DNA from: Marivirga tractuosa DSM 4126
GTDB taxonomy: Bacteria > Bacteroidota > Bacteroidia > Cytophagales > Cyclobacteriaceae
Length of the DNA: 64,000 nucleotides
Reading direction: 5' to 3'
Assembly (NCBI RefSeq): GCF_000183425.1
Contig: NC_014759.1
Coordinates: 2,449,001 to 2,513,000, forward strand
In this document: in pieces, positions 18,375-25,984 of the stretch
Layout of the letters: each line of letters opens with the position of its first letter
How positions within the stretch are numbered: position 1 is the first letter of the stretch
The notes under the pieces: model-generated
Database searches by the model: none
The model's input: only the letters and a program-made list of their open reading frames with translations
Told to the model about the DNA's origin: nothing
Position numbers and translations under genes: made by a program

Positions 18375-19415
18375 CTACTTTTTCAGGTTATTCTCTTGAT
18401 AAAATTTCTTGGGATTAGCCTTTAAGTTTTCAATCATCTTGGGCAATGTCTCTCGTAAACCGTGTTTAGGCTTCCAACCCAGAATCATTTTAGCTCTGGA
18501 ACTGTCCATTTCAAAATGATCATTAGCCAGATCAATCATCCAGGGTTTAATAAAAGCTTTGCCAAACAGGTTCTGCATAAATGCCCCCATTTTGGCAAAC
18601 CACTTAGGAATTGAGATGATAGGCATTTTCTCACCATGGATTTCTGTACTGATGATGTCTTGCAACTCCTTGTACGATAAAGTTTCGTCATCTCCAATAT
18701 TAATAATCACTTCTTTCGGGAGCTCTTTTCTTTGGTCTACCGCCAAAGCCATTGCATCGATGACATCATCTCTGTGTACATAGGTGCTGCCATGGGCTGT
18801 ATTGGCCGGATAGAGTCGTGCTGAAATTTGTTTTTCGTAAATACGCTGAACCTGATTGGTGATAGGTATTGAACTACCATCTTCGCTGTATACGCCTGCT
18901 ATGCGCATCATCACAACAGGTATTTCGCCCCTTTGCTCTTGCATCACTTTTTCTGTAGTAACTTTTGATTTGGGATAATCCCATTTAGGTTCTAACGGTG
19001 ATTCTTCTGTGATAAGTACTCCTGGTGAGGATGGTTTATAGACCAGCATACTACTTGAGAAAATGAATTGCTCCACTTCAAAATCCTGTAGGAATTTCAA
19101 TAATCGTTCTGTGCCTTTGACGGTCACTTTATCGTATAGATCGGAGGGTTCCCCTAAAAAATCATAATAGGCGGCCAAGTGCACCACCGCAGCTATTTTG
19201 TTGCCGTAGGCGTAGCGGATTCTTTTGAATGCAAACTCCATTCGCTCATCGCTGGTGAGATCCACACATACGCATTCTGCTTCTACGGGCGGAAACGGAT
19301 AGCCATCTTTGTCGAATCCAACGACATGGTATTTTTCAGCCAGCTTATGAATTACAGAAGAGCCTATCATTCCACTACTTCCTGTTACAATGACAACATC
19401 AGTTTTATCTTTCAT
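18375..19415 (-). CDS. NAD(P)-dependent epimerase/dehydratase (extended SDR)
   Basis: A 346-residue extended short-chain dehydrogenase. The nucleotide motif GSSGMIGSS is at about 12-20, and the catalytic YPKSK (YxxxK) at about 147-151 follows an SSSMLVY strand. Substrate could be a nucleotide sugar, a lipid or a flavonoid-like compound; nothing in the sequence decides. Cytoplasmic. It lies within the operon between the DUF5676 gene (about 48 bp upstream) and the VKOR fusion. Confidence 0.85.
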   Translation of the reverse strand: MKDKTDVVIVTGSSGMIGSSVIHKLAEKYHVVGFDKDGYPFPPVEAECVCVDLTSDERMEFAFKRIRYAYGNKIAAVVHLAAYYDFLGEPSDLYDKVTVKGTERLLKFLQDFEVEQFIFSSSMLVYKPSSPGVLITEESPLEPKWDYPKSKVTTEKVMQEQRGEIPVVMMRIAGVYSEDGSSIPITNQVQRIYEKQISARLYPANTAHGSTYVHRDDVIDAMALAVDQRKELPKEVIINIGDDETLSYKELQDIISTEIHGEKMPIISIPKWFAKMGAFMQNLFGKAFIKPWMIDLANDHFEMDSSRAKMILGWKPKHGLRETLPKMIENLKANPKKFYQENNLKK

Positions 19416-19463
19416 TTTATAATTATATTTCTTGACTTTTCATGCACTATCAAACTAACTCAA

Positions 19464-19745
19464 TCATCGGTACTTTTTATTAAAAGATATATTGTAGACC
19501 GTAGCTATCAGTGCTCCAAATAACCAGCCCAGAATGAACATTTCTATCAGTCCGATGAGTGCTTCAGTCCAGGGCACGTCCATTCTAATCACAGCACTTG
19601 TATCCAGCCCGTGTAACAGGCTATTAAAAAACAAGATGGTACCCTCACGGCCTACTGTTGTCATTAAAATAATACAACCCAGGTAAAATATGGCTCCTGC
19701 TACTCCCCAGGCTAATGCGAATTTCTTAATGTTGATGTGTTGCAT
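19464..19745 (-). CDS. DUF5676-like small membrane protein
   Basis: A 93-residue protein starting at MQHINIKKFALAWG; longer starts upstream only add a non-conserved charged stretch. The pattern KKFALAWGVAGAIFYLGC, a central amphipathic stretch and a second helix ending in LFGALIATVYN are typical of the DUF5676 membrane family that recurs in metal islands. Two membrane helices. It overlaps the DUF2933 gene by 20 bp. Function unknown. Confidence 0.75.
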   Translation of the reverse strand: MQHINIKKFALAWGVAGAIFYLGCIILMTTVGREGTILFFNSLLHGLDTSAVIRMDVPWTEALIGLIEMFILGWLFGALIATVYNISFNKKYR

Positions 19746-19956
19746 GATCGTTTTCTTTTTTTGATTGTTTATCTTCATGACTTCCGTGCCCTCCATGTCC
19801 CCCATGACTGCCCATCATAAAGAGGTGAGCTACGAAAAATATGATGATGAATATAAAAAGTGAATTGGATCCGTTGAACCCAAAAACGGGTAGTAGGAAC
19901 AGTAACAGGAATATCCCCAGACACCCTATTAACATCCATAGCATGTGATTTTTCAT
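19726..19956 (-). CDS. DUF2933-like small membrane protein with His-rich tail
   Basis: A 76-residue protein with two close membrane helices (about 6-24 and 31-48) and a Gly/His-rich tail (SHGGHGGHGSHEDK) ending in HATHQH. Such DUF2933 proteins are regularly encoded near copper efflux genes; the tail could bind Cu or Zn. It lies 12 bp after the Met-rich lipoprotein gene and overlaps the DUF5676 gene. Confidence 0.8.
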   Translation of the reverse strand: MKNHMLWMLIGCLGIFLLLFLLPVFGFNGSNSLFIFIIIFFVAHLFMMGSHGGHGGHGSHEDKQSKKENDHATHQH

Positions 19957-19968
19957 AGTTTTTGTGTT

Positions 19969-20457
19969 TTAGTGATGGCCAGCATGTTTTTCTGCCCCAA
20001 TCTTTTCTTTGTTCTTCATCATTGTTTCCTTATCCATCATGCCTTCTTTGTGCATCATCTCCATCATCTGCCCCATCATATTGGGTTTATCTTTCATCAT
20101 GTCCATCATATGGGCACACATGGACGAATCCGAGTCAGCCATGTTCATCATGTTGCTCATCATATTATGCATCATATCAGGCTTATCTTTCATCATGGCC
20201 ATCATTTGATCATTGTCTGACATCATCATACCCATCATCTGCTCATTGCCTTTCATCATCATTTGGGTATGATCATCCTCCATCATTTTGGTCATCAATT
20301 GTTCAGCGTATTCATGATCGGAAATGATGGTATTAAAAATTTCATTTCGGGTGTCATCATTTTCTAACATTGTGCTTACATCCTTTTGTTGCTGACAGGC
20401 AGATAAAGCCGCTATCAATAAAGTGAGTGTTACCACTGTTTTGAAAGTATTTTTCAT
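19969..20457 (-). CDS. Met/Asp-rich lipoprotein, probable copper chelator (copy 1)
   Basis: A 162-residue protein with a lipoprotein signal peptide (lipobox LSAC, cysteine near 21). The mature part is dominated by methionine pairs and triplets (QMMGMMM, MMHNMM, MMDMMKDKPNMM) spaced by Asp, His and Lys, ending HAGHH. Such Met-rich segments bind Cu(I) in periplasmic CopA/CopC/CueO-type proteins. The companion at 33536-34126 shares the layout. Likely an envelope copper buffer. It lies 4 bp after the UspA gene. Confidence 0.8.
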   Translation of the reverse strand: MKNTFKTVVTLTLLIAALSACQQQKDVSTMLENDDTRNEIFNTIISDHEYAEQLMTKMMEDDHTQMMMKGNEQMMGMMMSDNDQMMAMMKDKPDMMHNMMSNMMNMADSDSSMCAHMMDMMKDKPNMMGQMMEMMHKEGMMDKETMMKNKEKIGAEKHAGHH

Positions 20458-20461
20458 ATCG

Positions 20462-21295
20462 TTATCGGTTAAGGTTAATGCTTAGTATAGGTATATCGGC
20501 ATGGTTAGCCAGGTTTTCAGTAATGCTCTTTCCTATCAGGTTAAAAAAGCCGGACCTGCCATGTGTAGTTAATGCAATAAGGTCAGCATTTACAGATTCG
20601 GAAAACTTAAGAATGCCGCGTTCTTCATTTAGCGAATTGTAGATGTTGGTGGTGCAGGTTCCTCCACGAGGACAGGTTTCATGAAAATCATGCATTTTCT
20701 CAAGGCTCCTGTCCGTCTCCTCAAATGAAAATGGCACATTGACATAAAGAAGGTGAATATTGGATTCGTTGAGATCAGCGAACTTCACCACCGTTTTGAA
20801 GGGTTCTTTGACATCTTCTTCAAAATTGGATGCAAAAACCACATTTTTAACGGGCCACTTAGACTTTTCTTTGATGATCAAGACAGGAACCGTAGCGTCT
20901 CTTAGTACCTTTTGGGCATTAGACCCGACAAACAATTCTTTTGCACCAGATGCGCCATGGGAACCCATGACCACAAAATCATGATGATGAAAGGGAATAT
21001 GTTTGAGGATTTCCTCTCTACCCACATCAAACACGAGAAACTGTTCAGCTTTCAAACCTTTGTTTTCCGCTTTCTTTACCAGCTTATTAAGCTCGCTCTT
21101 CGCATGCCCGATTTCCTTTAAAGTTTCGGGAAATCGCTGCTCCTTCTCCTTATTAAGTTTGACCCACTGCACTGGCGTGATCTGTAGGTGCAAAAAATGA
21201 ATCTCCGCACCTGATTTCTCGGCTATGGCAATGGCAATATCCGCAGCCCGGTTAGCTGTTTCTGAAAAGTCGGTTGGAACTAAAATATTTTTCAT
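20462..21295 (-). CDS. universal stress protein with two UspA domains
   Basis: A 277-residue tandem UspA protein. Start chosen at MKNILVPTDFSE because it opens the first Usp domain; a start 30 bp upstream adds an unrelated tail. The first domain carries the ATP-binding type motif GSHGASGAKELFVGSNAQKV, and the second ends in THGRSGFFNLIGKSITE. Cytoplasmic stress protein, probably ATP-binding. It heads the leftward operon that includes NhaA, the K+ channel and GAPDH. A TAAATTTA element lies upstream but the box of sites A-F is not evident. Confidence 0.9.
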   Translation of the reverse strand: MKNILVPTDFSETANRAADIAIAIAEKSGAEIHFLHLQITPVQWVKLNKEKEQRFPETLKEIGHAKSELNKLVKKAENKGLKAEQFLVFDVGREEILKHIPFHHHDFVVMGSHGASGAKELFVGSNAQKVLRDATVPVLIIKEKSKWPVKNVVFASNFEEDVKEPFKTVVKFADLNESNIHLLYVNVPFSFEETDRSLEKMHDFHETCPRGGTCTTNIYNSLNEERGILKFSESVNADLIALTTHGRSGFFNLIGKSITENLANHADIPILSINLNR

Positions 21296-21392
21296 GTGTA
21301 TGTAGTAAATTTTCAAAGGCCACATGGAATTCCCATAAATTTATTCACCCTTCCACTGGCATATTTAAGGATGCCTAAAGTTTATGCTCATT

Positions 21393-21737
21393 TCATAAGT
21401 CTCTGTTCTCCAAGTCGGGTTCTAATGTTTTTACTTTGACCATCTCACTAACCTCTGTGATATAAATAATACCGTCCCCGGAGTGTGCTGTTTTTCCATT
21501 TTGATGTATAATCTCTAGTGATTTCTTCACTTTCTTGTCGGGTAAAACAACTTCCAGTTTTGCTATTTTAGCATGTGAAAATGGATGCCTCAAAGACGGA
21601 AAATCCTTACGCTCATCGGTATAGTGACCGGTTCCCTCTCCTTCAAAGACCGTTAAGCAACAAACTCCTTCTTCACGCAGATGATTTACAATATCAGGTA
21701 ATCGATCCGGCCTGACGAAAGCCTTTATTTCTTTCAT
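21393..21737 (-). CDS. PII-family signal protein
   Basis: A 114-residue protein of the PII fold. It starts MKEIKAFVRPDRL, and the C-terminal signature is present as KTAHSGDGIIYITEV (about 78-92). The T-loop sequence is unusual: it lacks the tyrosine that is uridylylated in enteric GlnB and contains HYTDERKDF and SHAKIAKLEVV. A PII 'new group' associated with CusA-type metal efflux has been described, and the setting here suits it. It probably binds nucleotides and regulates a transporter; partner unknown. Its start overlaps the stop of the SHOCT gene by 4 bp. Confidence 0.85.
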   Translation of the reverse strand: MKEIKAFVRPDRLPDIVNHLREEGVCCLTVFEGEGTGHYTDERKDFPSLRHPFSHAKIAKLEVVLPDKKVKKSLEIIHQNGKTAHSGDGIIYITEVSEMVKVKTLEPDLENRDL

Positions 21738-21946
21738 TTTTGCAACGTCTTTTTTATGTCTTCATACTCTTCTTTGCTGATTTCTCCTTTGGCATACCTT
21801 TTTTTCAAAAGGTCTAACGGTGTTTCCTTTTTCGTTCTTTGTCCGGGTATATCCCATGGTGTGGCGAAAATCCAGATTATAAATATCACCCAGATCACCC
21901 ACCAGATGATGTGCATACCCCAATAGTGTCCTTCAAACCAATGCAT
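21734..21946 (-). CDS. SHOCT-domain small membrane protein (copy 1)
   Basis: A 70-residue protein with one N-terminal membrane helix (about 10-29, tryptophan-rich) and a C-terminal SHOCT motif, LLKKRYAKGEISKEEYEDIK. SHOCT proteins are small oligomerising membrane proteins common in metal and envelope-stress loci. It precedes the PII gene with a 4-bp overlap and lies downstream of promoter site B. A close relative is at 31694-31906. Confidence 0.85.
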   Translation of the reverse strand: MHWFEGHYWGMHIIWWVIWVIFIIWIFATPWDIPGQRTKKETPLDLLKKRYAKGEISKEEYEDIKKTLQK

Positions 21947-22003
21947 GATTTCTTATTTTATGATTTCAAATAATTTATCAACCTTTGCTTGTTGGTTGTT
22001 ATT

Positions 22004-22070
22004 CAAAATTACGAGAAAGTACCGCTATCTATTTTTGAAATCTTGTCTTTGATGTATGATATTTTGCTAT
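22004..22070 (-). promoter_or_regulatory. site B: shared operator plus -7 element upstream of SHOCT-PII
   Basis: ATCT begins at 22040 and TGTAT at 22053 (13-bp offset). Leftward, a perfect -7 element TAATTTTG (22011-22004) follows after 28 bp, and the SHOCT ATG is about 58 bp further. No good -33 TTTG is seen, as expected for an activator-dependent promoter. Same geometry as sites A, C, D and F. Confidence 0.65.
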
Positions 22071-22085
22071 CAAAACATCAATAGC

Positions 22086-22436
22086 TTAGTGGTTATCACC
22101 ACTTAGGATCATAACCGTACCCATACCTACTACCATCACTCCGACCATTACAGGAACCCACCATTTACCACGAAAAAGTCCGTGTCTGTCCCCTGAAGCC
22201 ATACTGAATTTTTCAGGGTTCTTCTTAAATACCTGGAGACATTCTTCACTGTCGAAGTAATACACGTCATCATTATATGAATACTGAAGTGCTGCGTTTA
22301 CGTCAACGTTATTCTCACAAACAGGATCAGCATGTTTCTTAGATGCCTGGTGATGACGACCCACCGAGCAGGAGGTATTTATGATCACTATAGGCCACAC
22401 CAAAGTATATAATATTGCTTTTCTTAAGGTTAACAT
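22086..22436 (-). CDS. YHS-domain lipoprotein (copy 1)
   Basis: A 116-residue protein. A signal peptide with a lipobox-like TSC (cysteine near 23) is followed by a YHS domain (ADPVCENNV ... YYFDSEECLQVFKKNPEKF, about 36-77) and a C-terminal membrane helix (about 92-111). YHS domains bind Cu or other soft metals. Probably envelope-anchored. It is the last gene of the YceI-DUF302-YHS operon, 3 bp after DUF302. A paralogue lies at 33114-33479. Confidence 0.82.
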   Translation of the reverse strand: MLTLRKAILYTLVWPIVIINTSCSVGRHHQASKKHADPVCENNVDVNAALQYSYNDDVYYFDSEECLQVFKKNPEKFSMASGDRHGLFRGKWWVPVMVGVMVVGMGTVMILSGDNH

Positions 22437-22439
22437 GAC

Positions 22440-22829
22440 CTATACATTTTGTAAGACATCGAGTAATTTCTGGCGAATATTCAAAGCCACTATTTCAAGG
22501 TCTTCATTGGCAATTGCCTGCATAGAGCTTATCGGGTCTACAACTGACACCTCGATATGACCATCCATAAGATCCTGCACAATCACATTACAGGGTAACA
22601 TGGTGCCTACTTTATCTTCGGCCTTTAATGCTTTAAATGCGTACTCGGGATTACATGCACCTAATATCTTGTAGGGATTAAAATCAATGTTAAGTTTGTG
22701 TTTCATAGTATCCTGAACATCGATCTCGGTTAATACTCCAAAACCCTCTTTGCCCAATTCTTTAACCACATGATCTACTACATCCTGAAAAGAACTGATT
22801 TTAACAAGTTTACTGTGATAATACTCCAT
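22440..22829 (-). CDS. DUF302 protein (copy 1)
   Basis: A 129-residue DUF302 protein. Visible core: SFQDVVDHVVKELGKEGFGVLTEIDV, then the YKILGACNPEYA segment and MLPCNVIVQ, each with a conserved cysteine. The family occurs beside copper and thiol genes; a role in binding small ligands or metal through the two cysteines is inferred. No signal peptide, so cytoplasmic. Related to the genes at 34432-34895 (broken) and 34905-35291. Confidence 0.85.
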   Translation of the reverse strand: MEYYHSKLVKISSFQDVVDHVVKELGKEGFGVLTEIDVQDTMKHKLNIDFNPYKILGACNPEYAFKALKAEDKVGTMLPCNVIVQDLMDGHIEVSVVDPISSMQAIANEDLEIVALNIRQKLLDVLQNV

Positions 22830-22845
22830 GAAAAATCTTAATAAA

Positions 22846-23421
22846 TTATAGTGTTTGATCTAATACCAACTGGTGAATATGTACTTTAATATTTTTGCTT
22901 TCCGAAAGCCTGTTTTGAAGAAATTCTGCACTAACCTCAAATGTTAACCCAAGAACACATTTGAGGTGTGACCCTCCTTCAATATGTTCCAGGGAACCTG
23001 TTCCACTTATTGGCAGGTCTGACGTTTTATAGTTAAGGGTTGCCCTAAACTCAAAAGTTTTAGGTGGATGCTTGCCTGTATCTATCTTATCTTCACCGCT
23101 TTTTGTGATGTTCAGCTGCCCTGCCAATATAATTTTAGCATCCTCCATAGAGGAAATTACAGCGTCCAGAGAATCTACACCGGAATACAAAGAATTGGCG
23201 GGAAGGGTCATTTTAAAATAAGCCTCTTTGTAATCCAGTTCTGCAAATAGTTTTTGAGAATGCAGGTTGATCACAGAGTCACCAACTGGGACGATTAATA
23301 ACACACGGCCATTAGTTGTATGGTATAAATCCTGAGCTTTTGCCATATTTACGCTAAAGAAAATCATACTCGTAATTGCCAATGTGTAAAGTATATTCCT
23401 AGTAAAAGAGTCATTTCCCAT
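22846..23421 (-). CDS. YceI-like secreted protein
   Basis: A 191-residue protein with a signal peptide (hydrophobic about 9-24, ending AKA) and a beta-rich body. The order SLDAVISSMEDAKIILAGQLNITKSG and the C-terminal LTFEVSAEFLQNRL fit the lipocalin-like YceI fold, though the match is not strong. Periplasmic; YceI proteins bind polyisoprenoid-type lipids. It heads the operon under promoter site C with DUF302 and YHS genes. Confidence 0.7.
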   Translation of the reverse strand: MGNDSFTRNILYTLAITSMIFFSVNMAKAQDLYHTTNGRVLLIVPVGDSVINLHSQKLFAELDYKEAYFKMTLPANSLYSGVDSLDAVISSMEDAKIILAGQLNITKSGEDKIDTGKHPPKTFEFRATLNYKTSDLPISGTGSLEHIEGGSHLKCVLGLTFEVSAEFLQNRLSESKNIKVHIHQLVLDQTL

Positions 23422-23480
23422 TTATGAACGAAATGTTAAAATTGGTTTGATCATAGCTTTCCTTTTTATTCAGTCTCTAT

Positions 23481-23550
23481 CAAAAATAAGTGGATTAATG
23501 CATGATCTTTTTTCGAAATCTTGTCTTTATTGTATGAGATTAAGGTTATC
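23481..23550 (-). promoter_or_regulatory. site C: shared operator plus -7 element upstream of YceI operon
   Basis: ATCTTGTCTTT starts at 23518 and is identical over 11 bp to site B; TGTAT begins at 23531 (offset 13). A -7 element TATTTTTG (23488-23481) follows leftward after 29 bp, and the YceI ATG is at 23421. Confidence 0.65.
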
Positions 23551-23554
23551 ATTT

Positions 23555-24418
23555 TCAACCCATTTTTTCACCAGACCCATCTCTCAACTTGTCAGAAAGT
23601 CTCCTGAATAGTGCCTTGTTTTGAAGGTTACTATTGTCAATGAGTAGTCCTTTCAAACCATCTTTTGTTTCGATCCCATAAATAACAGACTTACCTGCTG
23701 CATCTTCATTTTCATCAAACCGGTAGAACTCTGAAATATTCAATTCCTCAATTTGAAAGCTGGCACACAGATCCTTACATTCCAGGCAATCTTCCTTCCT
23801 GTTGAAATTATAGGTGTAGCCTTTTTCTCTTAAGTCGCCCAGTGCTTCAGATAAGTTCTTGTAGTACCGGTTCTCGTTTTTCATTACTTCTTTATAATCA
23901 GATACAGAAAGACCGGTAACACGCTTAAATTGACTGGATAGGTAATGGACGGAACTGTATCCGAGCTTAACAGCAATCTCACTTAAGTTCAGTTCATCAT
24001 ACTTTATCAGTTCTTTCACCCTGTCCACTCTTTTGTTTATGTAGTAGGTCTCTATCGTAAGCCCCTCAATTTTTGAAAAGAGCTTGCTTAGAAAATTGTA
24101 GTTTTTACCTATTTCGTGTGCCAGAAAATCAGACAACATGATCTCTTTGGTAGATTTTTCCAGCATTTCTATATAATGTTGAATTCCAAGCTTAATCTGT
24201 TCCATCAGGATTTCTTCTTTGTCTTCAAGAAGTTCAAAGCCATAAGTATCTAATCTGGACGCAATTTTATCTTTGGTCAGGGTCTCAGGCACTTGTATTG
24301 TAGCATGGCCAAGCTGAATTGTTGAAATAAATGCTCCGAGTTCCTCTAATTCATTTTTTACAACCAGAATGCATCTCGGACATACCATATTTTTAATGTT
24401 CAGATTTAATGTTTTCAT
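23555..24418 (-). CDS. three-domain regulator: HMA-like N-terminus, AraC HTH, C-terminal domain shared with small 'PRPP synthetase'-like proteins
   Basis: A 287-residue protein. Residues 1-65 resemble a heavy-metal-associated domain: the metal motif is NMVCPRC with cysteines 13 and 16. Residues about 96-178 are the AraC-type double helix-turn-helix (EIAVKLGYSSVHYLSSQFKR). Residues about 187-280 match the small proteins at 4573-4896 and 25985-26287 (LSEALGDLREKGYTYNFN, CLEC, YRFDE, GLKGLLID). A copper- or silver-sensing activator is the likely role, by the CxxC domain and context. Its upstream region has its own 15-bp palindrome. The smaller regulator at 37839-38408 has the first two domains only. 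The third domain's function is unknown. Confidence 0.88.
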   Translation of the reverse strand: MKTLNLNIKNMVCPRCILVVKNELEELGAFISTIQLGHATIQVPETLTKDKIASRLDTYGFELLEDKEEILMEQIKLGIQHYIEMLEKSTKEIMLSDFLAHEIGKNYNFLSKLFSKIEGLTIETYYINKRVDRVKELIKYDELNLSEIAVKLGYSSVHYLSSQFKRVTGLSVSDYKEVMKNENRYYKNLSEALGDLREKGYTYNFNRKEDCLECKDLCASFQIEELNISEFYRFDENEDAAGKSVIYGIETKDGLKGLLIDNSNLQNKALFRRLSDKLRDGSGEKMG

Positions 24419-24447
24419 CTGTTATAGGGGTTAAACTTCTTCTGATC

Positions 24448-24462
24448 CTGGATTAAATCCAG
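24448..24462. promoter_or_regulatory. 15-bp palindrome upstream of the three-domain AraC gene
   Basis: CTGGATTAAATCCAG is a perfect inverted repeat around a central A, 30 bp upstream of the ATG at 24418. The rest of 24419-24652 holds no gene that I can see. A possible autoregulatory operator. Confidence 0.35.
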
Positions 24463-24652
24463 TGAAGGAGTATGGGCCGGTTAAAATCTTTGCTTATTGC
24501 GAAATGAATTACTTCAACAATAATTTTTGGCCGGCAATAGATTGCTCTGCGCAGAAAAAGTGATTAAGAATTTTTGAAAAGAATAGAATAAGGCTGAAAA
24601 AGCATGGAAGCTAGAAAATGGCAAACTTCATGATTAGCCTAACAGATGAATG

Positions 24653-25120
24653 CTAATTGAGGAAGGATTGAATAAAAATACGAATATGGTTACCACTAAC
24701 GGGTGGTGGCAAATTGGTATATAAAAACGGGAGTAATTGTTTATTAAAGATCTCTGCTTCAACATCTAAATTATAAATACGATAAAGCATTTGAAAGGCT
24801 GGAGCCTCAACTGGTGTTTGCTTCAACTCATATTTGATTAATGAGGCATACAGGTTATTCACTACTTCGTCACAGCACTCCTCCTCGTCAGCATCATGGC
24901 TATGCTTATCATCGTGATGATGATCTTTAGGGGCATTGTGATGATCATCAAGGTCATATACTTTTATTGAATGATGAACCATCTCATTAGTACTAGTTGG
25001 GTAATTGCCCCAAGAAATCACTCCAAAATCACAAAAAGCATCACAAACAAATACACTAATAAAACCTGTGAGGAGCAAGGTTACTATGTATTGTTTTATG
25101 TTGTGCAATTTTATCATCAT
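24653..25120 (-). CDS. HYC_CC_PP-like secreted protein with His-rich segment
   Basis: A 155-residue protein with a signal-type hydrophobic segment (about 12-30, containing CDAFCDF). A His/Asp cluster (DDHHNAPKDHHHDDKHSHD) precedes EECCDE; the C-terminus has LPPPVSG and ends FIQSFLN. The vicinal CC, the PP and the terminal QSFL pattern match the HYC_CC_PP family member at 46996-47415, although the HYC motif itself is not evident. Probably an envelope metal binder. It lies 109 bp after the DUF2231 gene and may be cotranscribed from site D. Confidence 0.65.
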   Translation of the reverse strand: MMIKLHNIKQYIVTLLLTGFISVFVCDAFCDFGVISWGNYPTSTNEMVHHSIKVYDLDDHHNAPKDHHHDDKHSHDADEEECCDEVVNNLYASLIKYELKQTPVEAPAFQMLYRIYNLDVEAEIFNKQLLPFLYTNLPPPVSGNHIRIFIQSFLN

Positions 25121-25229
25121 ACCAATAGAAGTGATAACTACTGCATAAATGTCGGTAAAAATTAGGTATAAATCAAATGATAAATGTTAAGTAAAAACAT
25201 GATATAAGTCACTATATTGACAAAAAATT

Positions 25230-25889
25230 TCAATGAGCATGTCCTTCTTCAGATTCAAGGAATTTGCCTTGCGGTCCTACCGCTTCTATATGTACCAGTT
25301 GTGCCCCGTAATGACCGGTGCGCGACACCACATAGCCGGAAGCAATAAGTAACAAGGCAACCACTGCTACAGCCCAACGTTTCTGTCTAAAAATAAATTG
25401 ACTGACCGCCTGAGCCACAAAGCCGGCAATGCTCAAGTATATAGTCCAGTCGGCCCATAGATCATGCTGCGCAAGCACCTGTTTCGCATGCTCCGTTAAA
25501 TCATGTGTGTGTGGGTGGAACGTTCTCCCTGAAAGATAAGCACCCAACGCACCTACTAAAACCATTCCCGTGATGACCCAATCTACTTCTTTTTTTAGGA
25601 GAATCACGTTAACAATAGCTAAGACAGCTCCAATCAATAACAATACGATTGGGAAGTGAACCATAAGCGGATGCAGATTAGGGAAATCGTCCAGGTCTGC
25701 TGTGACTTTCTTAGTCTCATGCTCATCGTGTTCATGCTCCTGTTGTGCTTGTATATGAGAATAATCCACTTGGGGCTGCTCCAAATGTGTGGAATCTTCT
25801 TTTGTGCTTTTTTCATGTTTCTCCCCTTCATGAGCAGAGAGCACAATGCATGACAACATGAAGTATAATAGTAGTCCTAATTTTTTCAT
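25230..25889 (-). CDS. DUF2231-type membrane protein with His-rich N-terminus
   Basis: A 219-residue protein with a signal peptide, a His/Glu-rich segment (about 20-65) and four membrane helices. The sequence NLHPLMVHFPIVLLLIG is the DUF2231 hallmark, with two histidines facing the first helix; later helices contain GRTFHPHTHDLTEHA. Inner membrane. The family is linked with redox and metal loci; heme or metal binding by the conserved His is inferred. It heads a transcription unit under promoter site D. Confidence 0.8.
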   Translation of the reverse strand: MKKLGLLLYFMLSCIVLSAHEGEKHEKSTKEDSTHLEQPQVDYSHIQAQQEHEHDEHETKKVTADLDDFPNLHPLMVHFPIVLLLIGAVLAIVNVILLKKEVDWVITGMVLVGALGAYLSGRTFHPHTHDLTEHAKQVLAQHDLWADWTIYLSIAGFVAQAVSQFIFRQKRWAVAVVALLLIASGYVVSRTGHYGAQLVHIEAVGPQGKFLESEEGHAH

Positions 25890-25913
25890 AGCCCTTCAAT
25901 AATTAAGAAAATT

Positions 25914-25980
25914 TAAAGCTATGCCCTTTGCCTGGAAACTTCAGTACAAAATCTCAACTTAGATGTATAATATTCTTCAG
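25914..25980 (-). promoter_or_regulatory. site D: shared operator plus -7 element upstream of DUF2231
   Basis: ATCT begins at 25951 and TGTAT at 25964 (offset 13). Leftward, TAGCTTTA (25921-25914) lies 29 bp away as the -7 element, and the gene starts at 25889. Confidence 0.6.
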
Positions 25981-25984
25981 CAGA

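Noticed and set aside
19945..20327. Plus-strand frames with His/Ser-rich translation opposite the Met-rich lipoprotein
   Set aside because: Same CAT/ATG mirror effect; the lipobox and composition support the minus strand.
21296..21392. A further copy of the shared operator before the UspA gene
   Set aside because: A TAAATTTA element is present, but neither the ATCW nor the TGTAY box stands at the expected distances.
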